DNA from: Bactericera cockerelli
Taxonomy: Eukaryota; Arthropoda; Insecta; Hemiptera; Triozidae
Reading direction: 5' to 3'
DNA: 64,000 nucleotides
Assembly (NCBI GenBank): GCA_024516035.1
Contig: CM044960.1
Span: forward strand, 18,608,183 to 18,672,182
Below are positions 41,960 through 55,002 of this stretch, piece after piece. Under the pieces are notes generated by a model, which was given only the letters and a program-made list of their open reading frames with translations, was not told where the DNA came from and searched no databases. Position 1 is the first letter of the stretch, and each line of letters begins with the position of its first letter. The translations under genes were made by a program, and so were the position numbers.

Positions 41960-43799
41960 TAGGTACCTAAAACAGGACGTTACCTCTTATCCTACTTGTA
42001 TTTGACGAACATTTTATAACATCTTATGTTTTTAAGACTCAATTTTACATGTACTTTCAAATTCCTAAGCTAACTTTTTTGAAGAATTTACGTTGGCTTC
42101 AAAATTCCACTTGAGAATCTCATACCCTTTTCTCCTTCGCCATCTTAATGGTTTCAAATATTATATCATAAGAGTAGCGTGGGGAATGTTCCCAAGGTCT
42201 AACAGCTACGAGGAACACTAGGGGAATTCCAGTGGGACCCACAGGAACACCTGAGCGTTAGGAAAGCTCCCGTTTAGTATAAGGTTTCCAGGCTCCTCTA
42301 CTCCTTTCTATCATTAGATGTTACACTGAATACAGGGTGTCTGAGTAACGTGCATCATTATTTTCTATAGGGTACATTTCCTTCGGAGATATTTTAGTTT
42401 TAAGCTTATTTGATACAGTTTAGGTATGAGATATAGTAAGATACCTTTGCCCTGCATACTGTTTGCCTAATACGTAATATGTACATAATAGTACCACATA
42501 GGTACCTATATTGTACATTACAGGCATGTGCGACATTTTATAATATTACAGATACGTACAACAGACATTCAAAAAGTTAGTTCACAGCTTTAAGTCAATT
42601 CAGAGGAACTTGAGAAAACCAAAGTAAAATTAGATGAACTTTTATTGATTTCTAGTAAAAAGCAAGGGAGGGAGGACGTGTAACCACCTCAGCCCAGCCT
42701 CCCATCCATGCCTGACACCAGACAAATGGAAACCTTCACAATCCTGACGCTAAGCATTCCATCAACCCTTATCCAAACAAAACCCCGAGCGGAGCTTAAT
42801 AAGTAAGGGAGAAAAATGTTCGAACCATTTAACCTCCTCGTTTAAATTTTATTTTTTTAATGCTGTATATATTTTCTAGGGACCTTTCACGACTCATATG
42901 TGATAGAACCCCGAGACTAAAGTCTCAATGGTGTGTAAAATCTTTTTCCAACCAACATAATTTTCAATTGTTCATAAAGTATCATATCTAAATTAAATTT
43001 GAGAGAACTTTACGAAGTGAAAATTTTGAAGACATTAATTACAAGCGCGTAATAATTGCCACACACTTGAGCTGACTTCACAGTTCGGGCCACAGGAGAA
43101 CGGAGAAAACTTCCACAGATTTCATCCACAGATTCCCCTGGATACTAGGTAGAATTTAATAGACACTTTTGTTATATCTCTGTGAACCTACATAATTATG
43201 AAGTGGTAATAATGTATAATACATTTATTATTGTTAAAATGGGAATGAAATAAAACTACAATTTTCATTGAAAGAAAAGAAATTGAACCTCAAGAAAGAA
43301 AAGAAATTGAAAAAGAAAAAATAACTTCAATAACTTACCATCGTTTTAATTACGCCATTCTCTTCAAGATAAACAATGATAAGTTTTTAGTACAGACCTG
43401 TGGAGAAGAAAACAAAAAGGGTAATTATTATTTTTTATATTATTAGACAAAACATTTCGACAGTTTAGATCAGTAACCAGTTGAGTAAGTGCACGAGTAA
43501 GTATAGACACCTAACTAAGTACTACCTACTCAACTCATACGTTCATATTCAAAATTATACATAGTACCTTTTATAACTTACATAATACCTGATCGGGGGT
43601 GATAATGCCTCGGGCATCCTTCTTCAAATATTTAATGAAATCTTTCATTACATAAAATACTTCAATAATGAAATCTTTCATTACATAAAATATATCAATA
43701 TTTTAAAAAGCCTCAGAGAAACCAAAAGCATGAAATATGAAACTGAATAAAGGAAAAAGAAGCTTGGCCAAATAAACAGAACCTTTTAGAAGGAAGTGA
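41960..43799. other. Noncoding, no gene recognised
   Basis: A lone CAGGGTGTCTGAGTAACG at about 42334 resembles a MITE end with no partner found. 43634-43690 has a 38-bp tandem pair (AATGAAATCTTTCATTACAT). Confidence 0.5.
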
Positions 43800-44700
43800 A
43801 CAGAAGACACATTATAAAAGGCGACACAATAGAAGCAAGGAGGGAAAGTGGTGAGAGTAGATATTTTTAACCTGATGCTTCTAAAATATGAGAGAGGCTA
43901 GGAGGGGGGGGGGGGCTTATGTGGGAGGTAAGTTGAAAGAATAGGAGGGAGGAGAATAAGGAGGAGGAGACAAGATCCAGACATAGATAAAGAAAGCGCT
44001 GGGGAGGTGAATTGCAAGGACAAAAGAAGAGATGAAGTGTACAGAAGAACAGGAAGTGTTGTGGTCCACAGATGGGACGAAGGAGAATATGATGTGGGCT
44101 GCACAGGAAGAAAGAAGGATAATTTAGAGTGAGAGAGACCGGGAGAGAGAGAAAAAGAGAGGTTTGAGTTTCTGTGATAGGTAAAGAAGCATAGAGATGA
44201 GGGTTAAGAACTGGAAGATGGAGGTGGGACATGAGATCAAATAATAGAAGAAGAGAGGAGAAAGAGGTGTTGGAAAAAGATGCAGGGAGAAATATATATA
44301 CAAGGGATAAATGGGAACGAAGTCTATTAAAGGATGAAAGAGAGAGAGAGAGAAAAGGGGAAAGGGGGTTTAAGGGGTGGTGGGGGGGGGGGTGCTCTGG
44401 GCAGCAGATACTAAAGAGTCCAGGGTGAAATTTTCGGCCTAATGGAGCAGAAAATTCAATTGCGAGCGTCTGGCAACAACAGTTGTTGTTGCTAGGAGCA
44501 GCTGAGGAGGAGGAAGAGATAGGAGGTGAAGGATAATTATCATGGTGGGGATGAGGGAGGAAGGGGGAGAAAGGGGAGGGAAAGGGAAAAAGGTTGGAAG
44601 TAGAACATTGTGGATTAAGAAAGTGGTATTCGGAAGGGGTTTTAATTTCTAAGAGGGTGACAATTTATGGGAAAGGATAAAGTAGAGAAAAAAATCTTTA
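43800..44700. repeat. Purine-rich tract of about 900 bp
   Basis: The + strand is mostly A and G, with G runs at 43906-43915 and 44382-44391 and (AG)n at about 44338-44353. Frames here are low complexity. Confidence 0.85.
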
Positions 44701-45238
44701 ATCCTTTTGAAAAAAGTTGCTACTAGTAAAAAAAGGCTCTTTGCTTTTTAAATTACAGTATAAAAATAAACACAAACTTATCTCTGACACAGCCATGTTT
44801 GGATCGAGGAACAGAGAAGAACCGAACAAGAGAATACAAGATAACAGCATAAAAGCATTACTTAACACGGGCTTTGTAATGGAACATTTTAACATTTTTC
44901 ACCGCAGAGGCAAAGGCAACCTTTTCAGCAGGCGTCCAGGGTAAATTGAATTCCAGAGACCATCAGGCTGAATGGATGGGTTCCAACACTTGCTACACTG
45001 GACACTAACATTGAGGTTTTTTGTAACGTCCCGTAACTTTAACACTGGTGACTTAAATCGAGGTGTTTTAAGAGCTCTAAAACATTATCAACTTCCGTAG
45101 ACATCAGCATTTAAAATTAAAATATTTGCAGCACTTTATACCTACATAGTATGTAACCTAACCATACCTACAGCTACGCAGTACATACAGTAAAGGAATA
45201 TAATTAGATTGTTGGGTCATTACTTATTTTTGTTAAAA
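44701..45238. other. Noncoding, no gene recognised
   Basis: Short overlapping frames on both strands (44698-44944) lack any recognisable feature. Confidence 0.45.
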
Positions 45239-45441
45239 AAATGAGTGTTTCACAGTCTTTTTTATTTTGTAGTCATAAAACAGGAGCTACTGTAGACTAT
45301 TGTGGTCCCGGATATAGTATGCTCCTCTCTGATGGGCGAAAAGTGACACAAACAACTGTAACCAAATTTTGAATACAATTTTTTTGTTGGCGCGCGGGTT
45401 CGAACTCGGAACCTTTCGCATGGCAAGTGAGCTATTCATGT
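45239..45441 (-). mobile_element. tRNA-Gly SINE (family A), internally deleted copy
   Basis: The tail GTGTTTCACAGTC and body are present, about 50-70 bases are missing between GTGACACA and AACAACTGTAACC, then the B box GGTTCGAACTCGG (on + strand) and a shortened head. Confidence 0.82.
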
Positions 45442-46679
45442 GCTTTTTAATCTTTTTAATGGCACACCATCGTCTACCTAGGTTCATAGAATCGATCAGA
45501 TTCCTATTTAGAACAAAATATCTTATGATTGAAAAATGATGGAGTAAATCAATATTGAAATAAATGCTCAGAAAACGCTCAAGAGAAGGAAGCAAAAATT
45601 CTTCGGCTTTTTTGTTCTTGAAATTTAATTACTTTTATTCCTCCATCCTTCTTCCTAAAGCTCGAAGGTTTCCATCTATAGCATGTAATTAATTATTAAA
45701 TGTAAACCAGTATTTATTTAGTAATCAGATGCAAAGAGCAGAAGATAAGAAACAGGAAAGTGGAAATAAAGTATGGAAAGATTTTGAAGAGTACACTAGT
45801 ACCAGACCTACAGACAGCTGCGTAAGTATTGGGACGATGAGAGAAAGCTAGCAACTATTTTTTACAGGCTACTTTAACGAACATATTATTTTTCAAAAAA
45901 AAACCTGGTGTAAACATCACACGACTTTCCTTATCCCCCAAAAAGAAGTCGAATTCCGCATCTGGTGACTCAACGGTAACAGATAGCTAAAAATCAATGC
46001 CAGATTCGTAATCAGCTTCAAAGTTATTGAATTTGATGTCACAACCCCCATCTAGGATGAATAATAACAAAGTTGATGGTCACAGCGGGTCCCCCCCAAA
46101 CAAACCGGTAAATTGGGGCCGAGCTCCAAAAAGTTCAAAATATCCATTAAATGATTAGAATAGAGACCCCTATTTTTTTTTAATCTAAGAAAATATTGTA
46201 CTTCAACTTTTTTTTATCTTTAACCAATTCATAGAAGCGGCTAATATTTGCGACCGATTTCAACCAAAAGTTTTGTAGTTCGTCTGGTGTATAAAACTAA
46301 TTTCCATAACAAATTTCAAGTCTCTAGCTCTTACCGTTCTCGAGATATCCTGTTCACACACACACGCACACACACCCAACTTTTGAGTAAATCTGGTTAT
46401 GAAGAGATTCTGTTAATTCTATGTATAGTTAACTGTTGAGTGCAGATTACAGGTGTATTTAACCTGAATCATTTTGTCCATCGGATTAAGCCTGTTTTCG
46501 GATGAAGCTATTTTAAAATTCCGGCTGTATATCAAGTATGTTATATGCTATTTGAATGGAGCTACACTCCAAAATATGTAGTAAGTAAGTTCAGCCAGTA
46601 TTAATTGTGCACTGGAACATCCATTAGCACATTAGGGGACCACAAATAATTATGCAACTGAAGTTCCGTATGAATTTTT
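45442..46679. other. Noncoding, no gene recognised
   Basis: 46240-46380 carries the CCGTTCTCGAGATATCCTG and (CA)n pattern common inside old transposons, but it could not be assigned to a family. Confidence 0.45.
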
Positions 46680-46982
46680 TTTTAAGATGAGTGTTTCACA
46701 GCCGTTTTTATTTCGTAGCCATGAAACAGGAGCTACTGTAGACGCTTGTGGTCTGTGTTGTAGCCTGCCCATCCCGTAGTATGCCTCCCCTCTGATGGGC
46801 GAGAAGTGACACAATACTTCCCAATTACGTAGGTGCTGGGTCAACACGAGCGCACCGAAAGGTATCCCTTTCAAACAATTGTCACCAAATGAAGAATACA
46901 AATTTTTGTCGGCACGGGGGATCGAACACGGGACCTTCCGCATGGCAAGCGAGTGCTTAACTACTGCGCTAATCGCGCGCTA
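46680..46982 (-). mobile_element. tRNA-Gly SINE (family A), full-length copy
   Basis: Poly-T, the family body, a GGTCCCGTGTTCGATCCCC B box on the minus strand, a GCTTGCCATGC anticodon arm and the A-box region. Family A orientation is minus. Confidence 0.9.
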
Positions 46983-47104
46983 TGTGTACAGTTTTTATGT
47001 ATTTAAATTCAATAAATGGTTTAAAGTAAATGAACGTTTAAATTAAATTACCTTGCTGCAACTAATCCTGCTATTTATGCAAGAGCATGACCGTGCACTC
47101 GTAT

Positions 47105-47245
47105 TAAGGAGCGCGGTAGCGCTCCGACCCGCCAAGTCAATCGAAATAGTTCGCGCGCTACCAAGAGTATACTATACGCGACAGCATAAGTAGCACATTT
47201 CTTGTAGTTGTAGGAGAAAAAGTACAAGTGATGGAGGAAATTGAA
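47105..47245 (+). repeat. Dispersed repeat H, copy 1
   Basis: Starts GAGCGCGGTAGCGCTCCGA, itself a GAGCGC/GCGCTC hairpin, and is shared over about 140 bp with 49374-49515 (CTTGTAGTTGTAGGA, AAAGTACAAGTGATG). The following 47380-47430 TACTGGACCGATTTTCATGA text is typical of transposon interiors. Confidence 0.75.
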
Positions 47246-47660
47246 CTACATATACAGATTGGGGCACGGTAATAGACAAGCTTTTAAAAAAGAAACATCG
47301 AAATCGTTTGAGTTAAGTTGGTCAAAACCACACTCTAAAAACGTCATTTTTTTTTCAAAAAATTCTGCTTCTTCTTTGACGTTGACCGCTCTACAGCCAA
47401 AACTACTGGACCGATTTTCATGAACGATGGCTCATTTTTTTTCTTCTGGGTGGTAGGTGTGCCTTTTTATGGTTTCATTATCCCAAAAGCTACCATTTGG
47501 CCGTTAATTAGGAAAAGGATCATTTTCAGAGCTCAGAATAACATTGGAGTATAGATATTTAATCTAGTTTATTATGTATATACCTATTCATTCACAAACC
47601 TTTCAATCCACATGTCCCGATGTGAAATTGTGTAAAGGTATACTAACCCATAAATAGTCG

Positions 47661-47850
47661 CCGGTGCTGAGTGAGTTAGCGCGCTAAGCTTACCACGCAT
47701 GGTGACCTGTATTCGATCCCCAGCTGGGCAGGAATTTTTCTGCACTTTACTTGGGTGTTTGGGGTCCACTCATACCTCGTGAGGAAAAATGAGTAGTTAC
47801 TGAATAAGTAACGACCAGTGACGGCATTACCAGAGTTAAAATAAATTACC
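47661..47850 (+). mobile_element. tRNA-derived SINE (family B), copy 1
   Basis: A-box-like GAGTTAGCGCGCTAAGC, B-box-like GTATTCGATCCCC, and a body with GGGGTCCACTCATACCTCGT shared with 62205-62335. Confidence 0.75.
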
Positions 47851-48324
47851 TAATGTAATAGAATTTGAAAAGTAAAGGAGGCTCTTAGTAATGCTGCACT
47901 ACCCACAAAATTTGTGAAGAGGCCTTGTGCTTGATCACAAATAATTTCATACATACATAGCTATAATAAACCTGTAATGCCCAAGGAGTGAAAAAGACAA
48001 GATTTTTTTTTTCTTCTAAAATGTTGGTTATCTCTAGTACCCAATGTTACATAATATGTATGTGTAACATGAATGTCATAAATGTTTGGGGACCTTTCTA
48101 AGTGGGAAATGTAGAAGTTGCATAGAAAACTTTGTAAAAGCCCCTACACTACTTAATACCTATTCCTAATTAGGAATGTTAGGTACATAGGAAGTGAAAG
48201 GCTTTTTCCTCCCTATTCAATTCTCTCTAGTAAATATTTCTTTCACTGGCCGCTAAAAATTTTATTATACAAAGTAAAATAAAGTGAAGCTTTTATATGT
48301 TGCAAACACCACGTGATCATTTCG

Positions 48325-48400
48325 ACAGTCCAGTTAGCTCAGTGGTTAAGGTGACACTGCGTGAAGTTCGCTATGCCAGAGGCTGCGGGTTTGAACTGGG
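48325..48400 (+). mobile_element. tRNA-like SINE head or tRNA pseudogene
   Basis: A box GTTAGCTCAGTGGTTAAGG and B box GGGTTTGAACTGGG lie at tRNA-like spacing, but the acceptor stem does not pair and the anticodon arm is irregular. A single copy here. Confidence 0.55.
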
Positions 48401-48947
48401 ACATGTGGTTTCTTTTTAAACAAAATACTCTTTACTTATTTTAGTTTTACATAATTTACATTAAATTTAGTGAGTTTATGAGTTACTATTAACCTTTTTG
48501 CTGTGGGTTGTGTTGTACCTCATTTATAATAAAACAATAACAGTTAAAAAAATATATTTATACATTTATTACTCAACACAATAAGCTTCGTTCTCAGTAT
48601 TCTTTCACAGAAATTAATTGTAAAAATACATAGTTATCCTCCCATTTGGGATTTTTACCACATAATAATACATCTTGGGCATACTGCTGGAATAATGGGA
48701 CTTAAAAGTCCTAATTATTATATCTGACATAAATTAAGGAAATATGTTCAGGGTGTACCCACTATTTGAACCAGTTGAGGGGCCCATCTGGATAAAATGA
48801 ATGGCACCACACAGCATCCTTGTAAAAATCTGTGACAAAGTCAATTTATGAAACGGATTAATTTTAGAATAACCCGGACTATCTCTCTAATCGTTCTTCG
48901 ACTTGAGGGAGGGTCTCGCTTGTTATCTTACCTTCTTTTAAACATAA

Positions 48948-49265
48948 ATAACCGAACACAGTGAGAACGAACTCACTAAGTGAGGTTCTGTTTTATATAA
49001 AACTATTAAGTGGGGTATTAAATAAAAAGTCTCGATGTCCTCATGCTCGATTGAACATTTATAATGCTATAGTTGAATCTGTTTGAGGTTTACTGTTCAA
49101 AGAAACACTAGTTATTGTTGGATGGAAGAGCTTCTTTAAGGAGAACCCTGCCATGTAAAAGAAAGCCAAAAAATAATAATATTGACGTTACACAATGTAG
49201 GACATACTATTATCCGAACACAGTGAGGGAGCGAAGCAACCTCACTAAGGGGTTCTGTTTTAACT
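48948..49265 (+). repeat. Pair of CCGAACACAGTGAG repeats
   Basis: About 50-bp segments at 48952 and 49213 share CCGAACACAGTGAG and CTCACTAAG-GGTTCTGTTTT. Each can fold through GTGAG/CTCAC. Class unknown. The intervening and neighbouring DNA (48401-49373) holds no gene. Confidence 0.6.
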
Positions 49266-49373
49266 TGCATACTGGACGATTTGGCTTTCGTTTATCTGTC
49301 TCATAAATAAAGCGAGATCATTATTATAATAATAAAATGCTATCATTATTATAATAATAAAATTTTATAATTT

Positions 49374-49515
49374 AAGAGCGCGGTAGCGCTCCGAACCTCC
49401 AAGTCAAAGTAAATTCGCGCGTTACCAAGTGATATTATACGCCAGAGCAAAATTAGCACAATTCTTGTAGTTGTAGGAAAAAAAGTACAAGTGATGAAGG
49501 AACTCGGACTAAAGT
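49374..49515 (+). repeat. Dispersed repeat H, copy 2
   Basis: Same orientation as 47105-47245 and starts with the same GC-rich hairpin. It is preceded by a duplicated CATTATTATAATAATAAAA. Confidence 0.75.
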
Positions 49516-49715
49516 CGCATATCTACTTTTTAGGTGAAAGAATAATTTGGAAAAGGATACTGTGCTTCGGCATAAATATCAATCAAACTAAAATCTTTAT
49601 CTTCACATTCAAACTGTTTCATTTATCAACACTTGTTCCTTTAAAGTCATTATTTAATAATTATGTTAAATAGTTTTATATTGAAACAACATGTATCATT
49701 CACCCCACACCTATA

Positions 49716-50731
49716 CAGGGTCACTACAAAAAGTTATAAGATCCCCCAAAAAATATCACTTCGTGACATAAAAAAGTCCCGCCAAGTCGTTCCCCAAAAA
49801 ATTTTCAGTTCCCAAATTCATCCCTCCCTTCCTTCCCAAAAAATATATTAGTTATTTGTGACCTCCCCCAAAAAAATTATTGAAATCAATTTATGGCCCC
49901 GCCTTTTATTCATTCACCTAAATGCAACAGTATACTTCTTAATAGCCTCTCCTCTCTCTTTCTTCTAATGTCCTCTTTCTTTTGTTCCTTATTGCATGTT
50001 GGAATGTTTCCTTTACAAACTCAGAACTTAAGTCTTATTTCCTTGCTCCTTTCACCGACTTGGGCTCTTGGCGGAGTACCACCAAGCAGGTCCGTTCTTA
50101 GCCAAAGGAACTGATGTCTTGGATTTTTCTAAGATTATATAATTATAAATGTAGACATATGTAAACATGTGTTCCTTGGAAATGAGCCGGAATCGTGACT
50201 TGTTCTGATGGTCCAATTCTCATTGGTGGCAGATATTTTGCGACTTAGATCCAGATAATGCATCCTTGGGTCGCGGTCGGCTAGACTTCTCATTTCCTGT
50301 TCTCCATAAAGACCACTATGTTAAATTATATTTTGTTTCTTAAAACAAATTTCACATTACCTAAATTCATATTTATCTTACAGTTCGTACCCGCCAAACC
50401 CAAGTCGTGAAGGATCAGGAAAAAAGACTTTAATCTGATTTGTAAAGGTTAGCAACATGCATTAATGAACAAAAGAAAAGGCATTAGAAGATAGAGATAG
50501 GGCTATTAAGATATGTATACTGTTGCATTTTGGTGAATGAATTAAAAGGCTGGCCATATAATTGTTTCAATATTTTTTGGGGAGGTCACAAATACTAATA
50601 TATTTTGGGTAAGAAGCGAGTGATTAATTTGTGAACTGGAAAATTAAATTTTTGGGAACGAATGCGGGACTTTTTATGTCACGTAATGATATGTTTTTGG
50701 GGGATATATTATACATTCATTGTTACTATCT
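49716..50731. mobile_element. About 1-kb foldback element with roughly 200-bp inverted arms
   Basis: The left arm, 49716-49935 (CAGGGTCACTACAAAAAG, then GATCCCCCAAAAAATAT), pairs with 50505-50731. The right terminus is diverged, so that end is approximate. The unpaired centre, about 570 bp, has no convincing coding sequence. It is less perfect, hence probably older, than the other palindromes. Confidence 0.7.
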
Positions 50732-50914
50732 AGTGGTGGTATACACAGCTGCAGGCCTTTACAGCAATTACCATACCTGATACCGATAACTCAGCTATGC
50801 CAGGTCCTCTTACATGCAATTTCCAGCGGGACAATTCTCCCTGCTAGCCCTTTCCTCCTTTTGACTCTCTGCTATCAGGCCCTCTACGATTCTCCAGCCG
50901 TCACGCCCCTCTCC

Positions 50915-50951
<37 letters not shown>

Positions 50952-52079
50952 TACTTAAGAAAAGAGATTGAGAATCCCAACTTTTGAAAGGAAAACACTG
51001 GAAGTTTATTTAGGAAATTTCTGAAAAGTTATGCCATTGTTTTCATTCCCCCCCCCCCCCCCCTGCCCCCCTCACAGTCTGGACCTGCCCAGGGTGTTTG
51101 CATTTAACAATTGCACATTGCATTTTCATTTATCATTTGTTTATGTTGCTGATTATACAATACATATCGATACATATACAATACATACCTATGCAATTCG
51201 CAAAGCAGCTCTTTTTCTCTCTTACAGCATCCCTCTCTTAAAATTATCCTACCATCTCTCTCTTGCTGTTTCTATCTTTTCCTCCGATCTCTACATTTCT
51301 CTCACCATTTTATTTTCGATTTTATTTGTAGTTTTAAACTTGCTACAATTAAGTGCGCCTACTCAATATATTGTAACCCCATAATTCCATTTTCCATCAT
51401 TTGCTTTTTTAAACTAAAAAAATAATTGGATGAAATGTGCTATTCGAGTAAAAATATGATATGCAGTTTCTACATTCAAAATTCATTCATAATGGGTACT
51501 TCTGTATAAAAAAAAAGTTTCCTCTGGTTTAATATGTTTCACAGTCATCCGGGAAAACTTAAACCTGAGACGGAAAAAAATTCAGAAGATTAGAAATTTT
51601 GGAATAGATTTCTTTCCATAAAATTTGTTCTTTGTTTTAAATGTCAATAAAATTGAAATCTCAGGATACTAAAAGTGGAAAAAATTGCTGTGCCCGATAC
51701 TAGAGCTGTTTAAATGCTGAAGTATTCAAATTATGTCGGGGTGAAAGTGACACCAAGGCAACCTCTACAAATTACATCAGTGAAAGGTTTTGAAAAAGTT
51801 ACACCCTTGACAAACTTGACACTAATGGTTTATGGTACATCTAACTTTGATTATTCCCAATAAGTATAGATCTATGTCGGTATCTGTGTAACGGGATAAA
51901 AGATAAAAACCTGCATAATCTCAGACAACCGAGCGCCAATGCATGTCGAAAACTTCAGCTCAGGCAAAATATTGCATTGCCCTAGCCTTGGAATAGTTCA
52001 GCTCAGGCATAATGTGCATTACCTAGCCTTGGAATAGATTGGTTACCATTCAGTAGGAATTTCTGAATAAAAAATTAAA
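50732..52079. other. Noncoding with poly-C runs
   Basis: Poly-C at 50917-50951 and 51048-51063. 51955-52035 is a 43-bp tandem pair (TTCAGCTCAGGCA to CCTTGGAATAG). No gene is seen. Confidence 0.55.
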
Positions 52080-52560
52080 AACGCAAACAGATCAGACAGA
52101 GAGGGAGGGATTACAAGGAAGAGATAGAGAGAGGAAGATATATAAAAAGAAGGATAGAGATACGGAGAGAAGTAACCAGGAGGGGAGCGAGAGGGAGATA
52201 AATATATGAAGTTTATGTTTATGAGGGAAAGGAGAAGTTTAATGAGGGGAGAAAGAAAAGGAGAGGGATTTATAGAAACAAACAGAGAGAGAGAGGAGAG
52301 AGAGAGATAAGGAAAGGGATAAAAGAGAAAGATAGCAAGAAGAAATGAAGAAGAGGGGAGAAGATTCCATGTTTTGTGTTTTACAATGATTTCTAATGAA
52401 TGGCAGAGAACTAAGAGAATAGGAGTGATGAGAAGATTAGAATTAAAACCAAGATTAAACAAATGAGTGATTATGAAAGGGATGGGAGGGAGTGGAGTGT
52501 GAGGAAAATGGAGAAAATAGTGAACAAAGCAGAACTATTGAGAGAAGCATTATAGTGAGG
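52080..52560. repeat. Purine-rich tract
   Basis: About 480 bp of GA-rich sequence on + (AGAGAGAGGAGAG type). The 139-codon minus frame inside is Leu/Ser/Phe/Pro low complexity. Confidence 0.75.
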
Positions 52561-52661
52561 AGATAAGAAGTGAAATGGAGTTGCAACATTGTTTGAGACT
52601 AAAAATAAGAAGTTGAGCTGGTACTAGGTACCTAGTACCCTCAAATTGACTAGAAGCTAAC

Positions 52662-52942
52662 AGTAGCTATGTGGGAGATCCCGGGTTCGAATCCAAGGCC
52701 GACAAAAATACAATACTTAGGAAAGTAAAAATAAAAAAAATTATTACTGTTGTGTTGTTAGGTATATCTTCCAGTTCGCTCGTGTTGACCCAGCATCTAG
52801 ATGGGAAGTATTGTGTCAGTTCTCGCCCCTCGCCCATACTACGGTATAGGCAAGGTACAACACAGACCATAAGCCTCTAACAGTAGCTGCTCTTTCATAG
52901 CTACGAAATAAAAAAGGCTGTGAAAAACACTCATGTTAAAAA
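52662..52942 (+). mobile_element. tRNA-Gly SINE (family A), + strand copy
   Basis: Begins within the head at GAGATCCCGGGTTCGAATCC (B box), then the body to CTGTGAAAAACACTCATG and an A run. The A box half is missing or degenerate. Confidence 0.85.
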
Positions 52943-54500
52943 AATAGATCATTCGCAACCAAACAACAAAAAATATCAGTAGGTGGGTAGCTAATAAGTT
53001 AATACTTTTCAAGTTCAATACTAGAAAGCTCATAGAAAGTATTTAGTTCTTATGAATATTATACATAGATTATAGAATACAGAAGTAAAAATAATTAATT
53101 CACTCTTGAAAACACCAAACTAATATTAGTAAATAACAGTTCCTAACCTGGATATACCTAAGAGAACTCAAGATGTAAACTTATAGAGATGTAAATTTGA
53201 CTTGGAAATTTGTCTCTTATAGCAAGGAATATTATATCAAGTTTCGACATTGGTTATACTGTACTCTATACAGAATAATATCGTTGAAAAAAGTAATCAA
53301 TATTACAGAGTGAGAAATTCATGAAATCCTCAAACGCTTTTACAATGTCAGTTGCCGTTGATTTCCACATGAAAAATTCAAGTTTTCCCCACCAGAAATT
53401 TTTCAATTTAGGCCTTGGAAAAGTACTGAGATAAGTGGAGAGTGAGGAAAAGGAGAATGTGAAAAGAGGAAAAATTTCATGGAAGAAAAAGAAGAAGAAA
53501 ATAGAAGGAAATGAGAAAGAAATGGAAATATTAGAAGGACCAGGATGAATAATATACATAATAAACTATAATTATTATGTGATATAGATATAAGCTAGGA
53601 AGATAAAATAGTAGTGGAAAATGTGAACAAGATACAAAGTGAAGACAGCAATATTCTGGGAGCTGGATAAGTGGAGTAAACCATAAGAGGAAAAGGGAGA
53701 TGAATAATAAAATATGTTGAAACTAATTTTATGGGACAAGAATAGGTAGGTACTCACAAGAAAGAGAAAACCAGTAGAAACAGCTAAGAAAAATAGAGGA
53801 GTAATGAATTTGGAAAGCCAATTACATTTGAGGTCTACTATTTATATAATTCTACCTACAAATTTTAGAATCTTCTTAGGAATAATTTGTAAGCAGAAAC
53901 TAACCATTATCACAAGTTCATGTTTTAACACATGGAGAACTTACTAGGAGTTTCATAATAAAAAAATATAAATCATGGTTATTTTAATCATAACCATGTT
54001 TAAAAAAAATTACCATTCAAATTTATCACTTTTATAATCAGGGATGAAAAAAAAAAAAAATAATAAAAAAATAACATGCAGCAATTTCGCGATGGCGAGA
54101 GCATTAAATTTTAAAATAATATGCTTGAAGAAGTCTGTACAGACACTGAACAATACCAAGAATAATAGAAATAATTATAAAAAAGTTTCTCTCCAATTTA
54201 AACATTTCCTTCATTAAGAGTGCACTCGATATTATTATTATTATTTTCAAACAATGGGGCTTTAATTAATTCATAACTCGATTAGCAAAATGTGGAAAAA
54301 TAGAGGAATTAGAAAACTTTCCAATTGAATGAATTCAATCTACTCCTTAAACTTCTATCATAAAATGTGGGTATTGCTGCCAGGATATTTAGGAATAGTT
54401 TATTAAATTATAGTTAAGCTTTGTTCATAGTCTCAAATTCTTGTTCGAGGAACTTTATCGTTCACCACTGTATGTTACGATTTCAAAAACTCATTGCCAA
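52943..54500. other. Noncoding, no gene recognised
   Basis: AT-rich, with a purine-rich stretch at 53400-53800. No coding signature. Confidence 0.5.
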
Positions 54501-55001
54501 TCATGGATACAATACTTCCTCGTGACTGTGGTTTACATTATATGTATACACGTTCACAGGCAATTTTGAGATTTTATACTAAATCACTTGTAGGTATATC
54601 CAAAGCCATTTAACCAGTTTTCTTCAAATTTGTTTTAATTAGTAGCATACTTTTTACTTACACGCTTTTATCTCGTGAACGGTGCACCCAAGTTTGATGA
54701 AATTTTGATTGTACATACGTATTAGTGTTTTACATAGTGCATATGTATTATATTTAATAAAATATAATTTAGTTTTGCTATTTAAGAAAATCCAGAATTT
54801 TTGAAAAAAAATTGCAAAAACAGTTCTACGAATTGCCGATACCGAATCTGGAATGTAGAAAAAAGGTATTCTACAATATAAAACAAATTAGAAGAATATC
54901 GGTTATGCAGTTTTGGAGATACAAGTGATTAAGTATAGAATCTCAAAATTCCCAAATGTATACAATGTGAATCAATCACGAGGAAGTATTGTATCCATAA
55001 T
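54501..55001. mobile_element. Foldback family F element, about 500 bp
   Basis: GGATACAATACTTCCTCGTG at 54505 pairs with CACGAGGAAGTATTGTATCC ending at about 54997. The arms extend inwards through GATTTTATACTAAATCACTTGTA and its inverse, centred at about 54751. Related partial copies are at 18060-18430 and 58490-58720. No coding potential. Confidence 0.78.
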
Positions 55002-55002
55002 T

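Noticed and set aside
41546..41970. Cys/Val-rich open frames of over 120 codons in three frames
   Set aside because: Translation of the GT microsatellite inside a Helitron.
42885..42960. Third copy of SINE family B
   Set aside because: Only a loose resemblance to the CCTCACGAGGTATGAG-GGACCCC segment; too weak to call.
51031..51384. 117-codon + frame
   Set aside because: Starts in a poly-C run and has hydrophobic low complexity with no motif.
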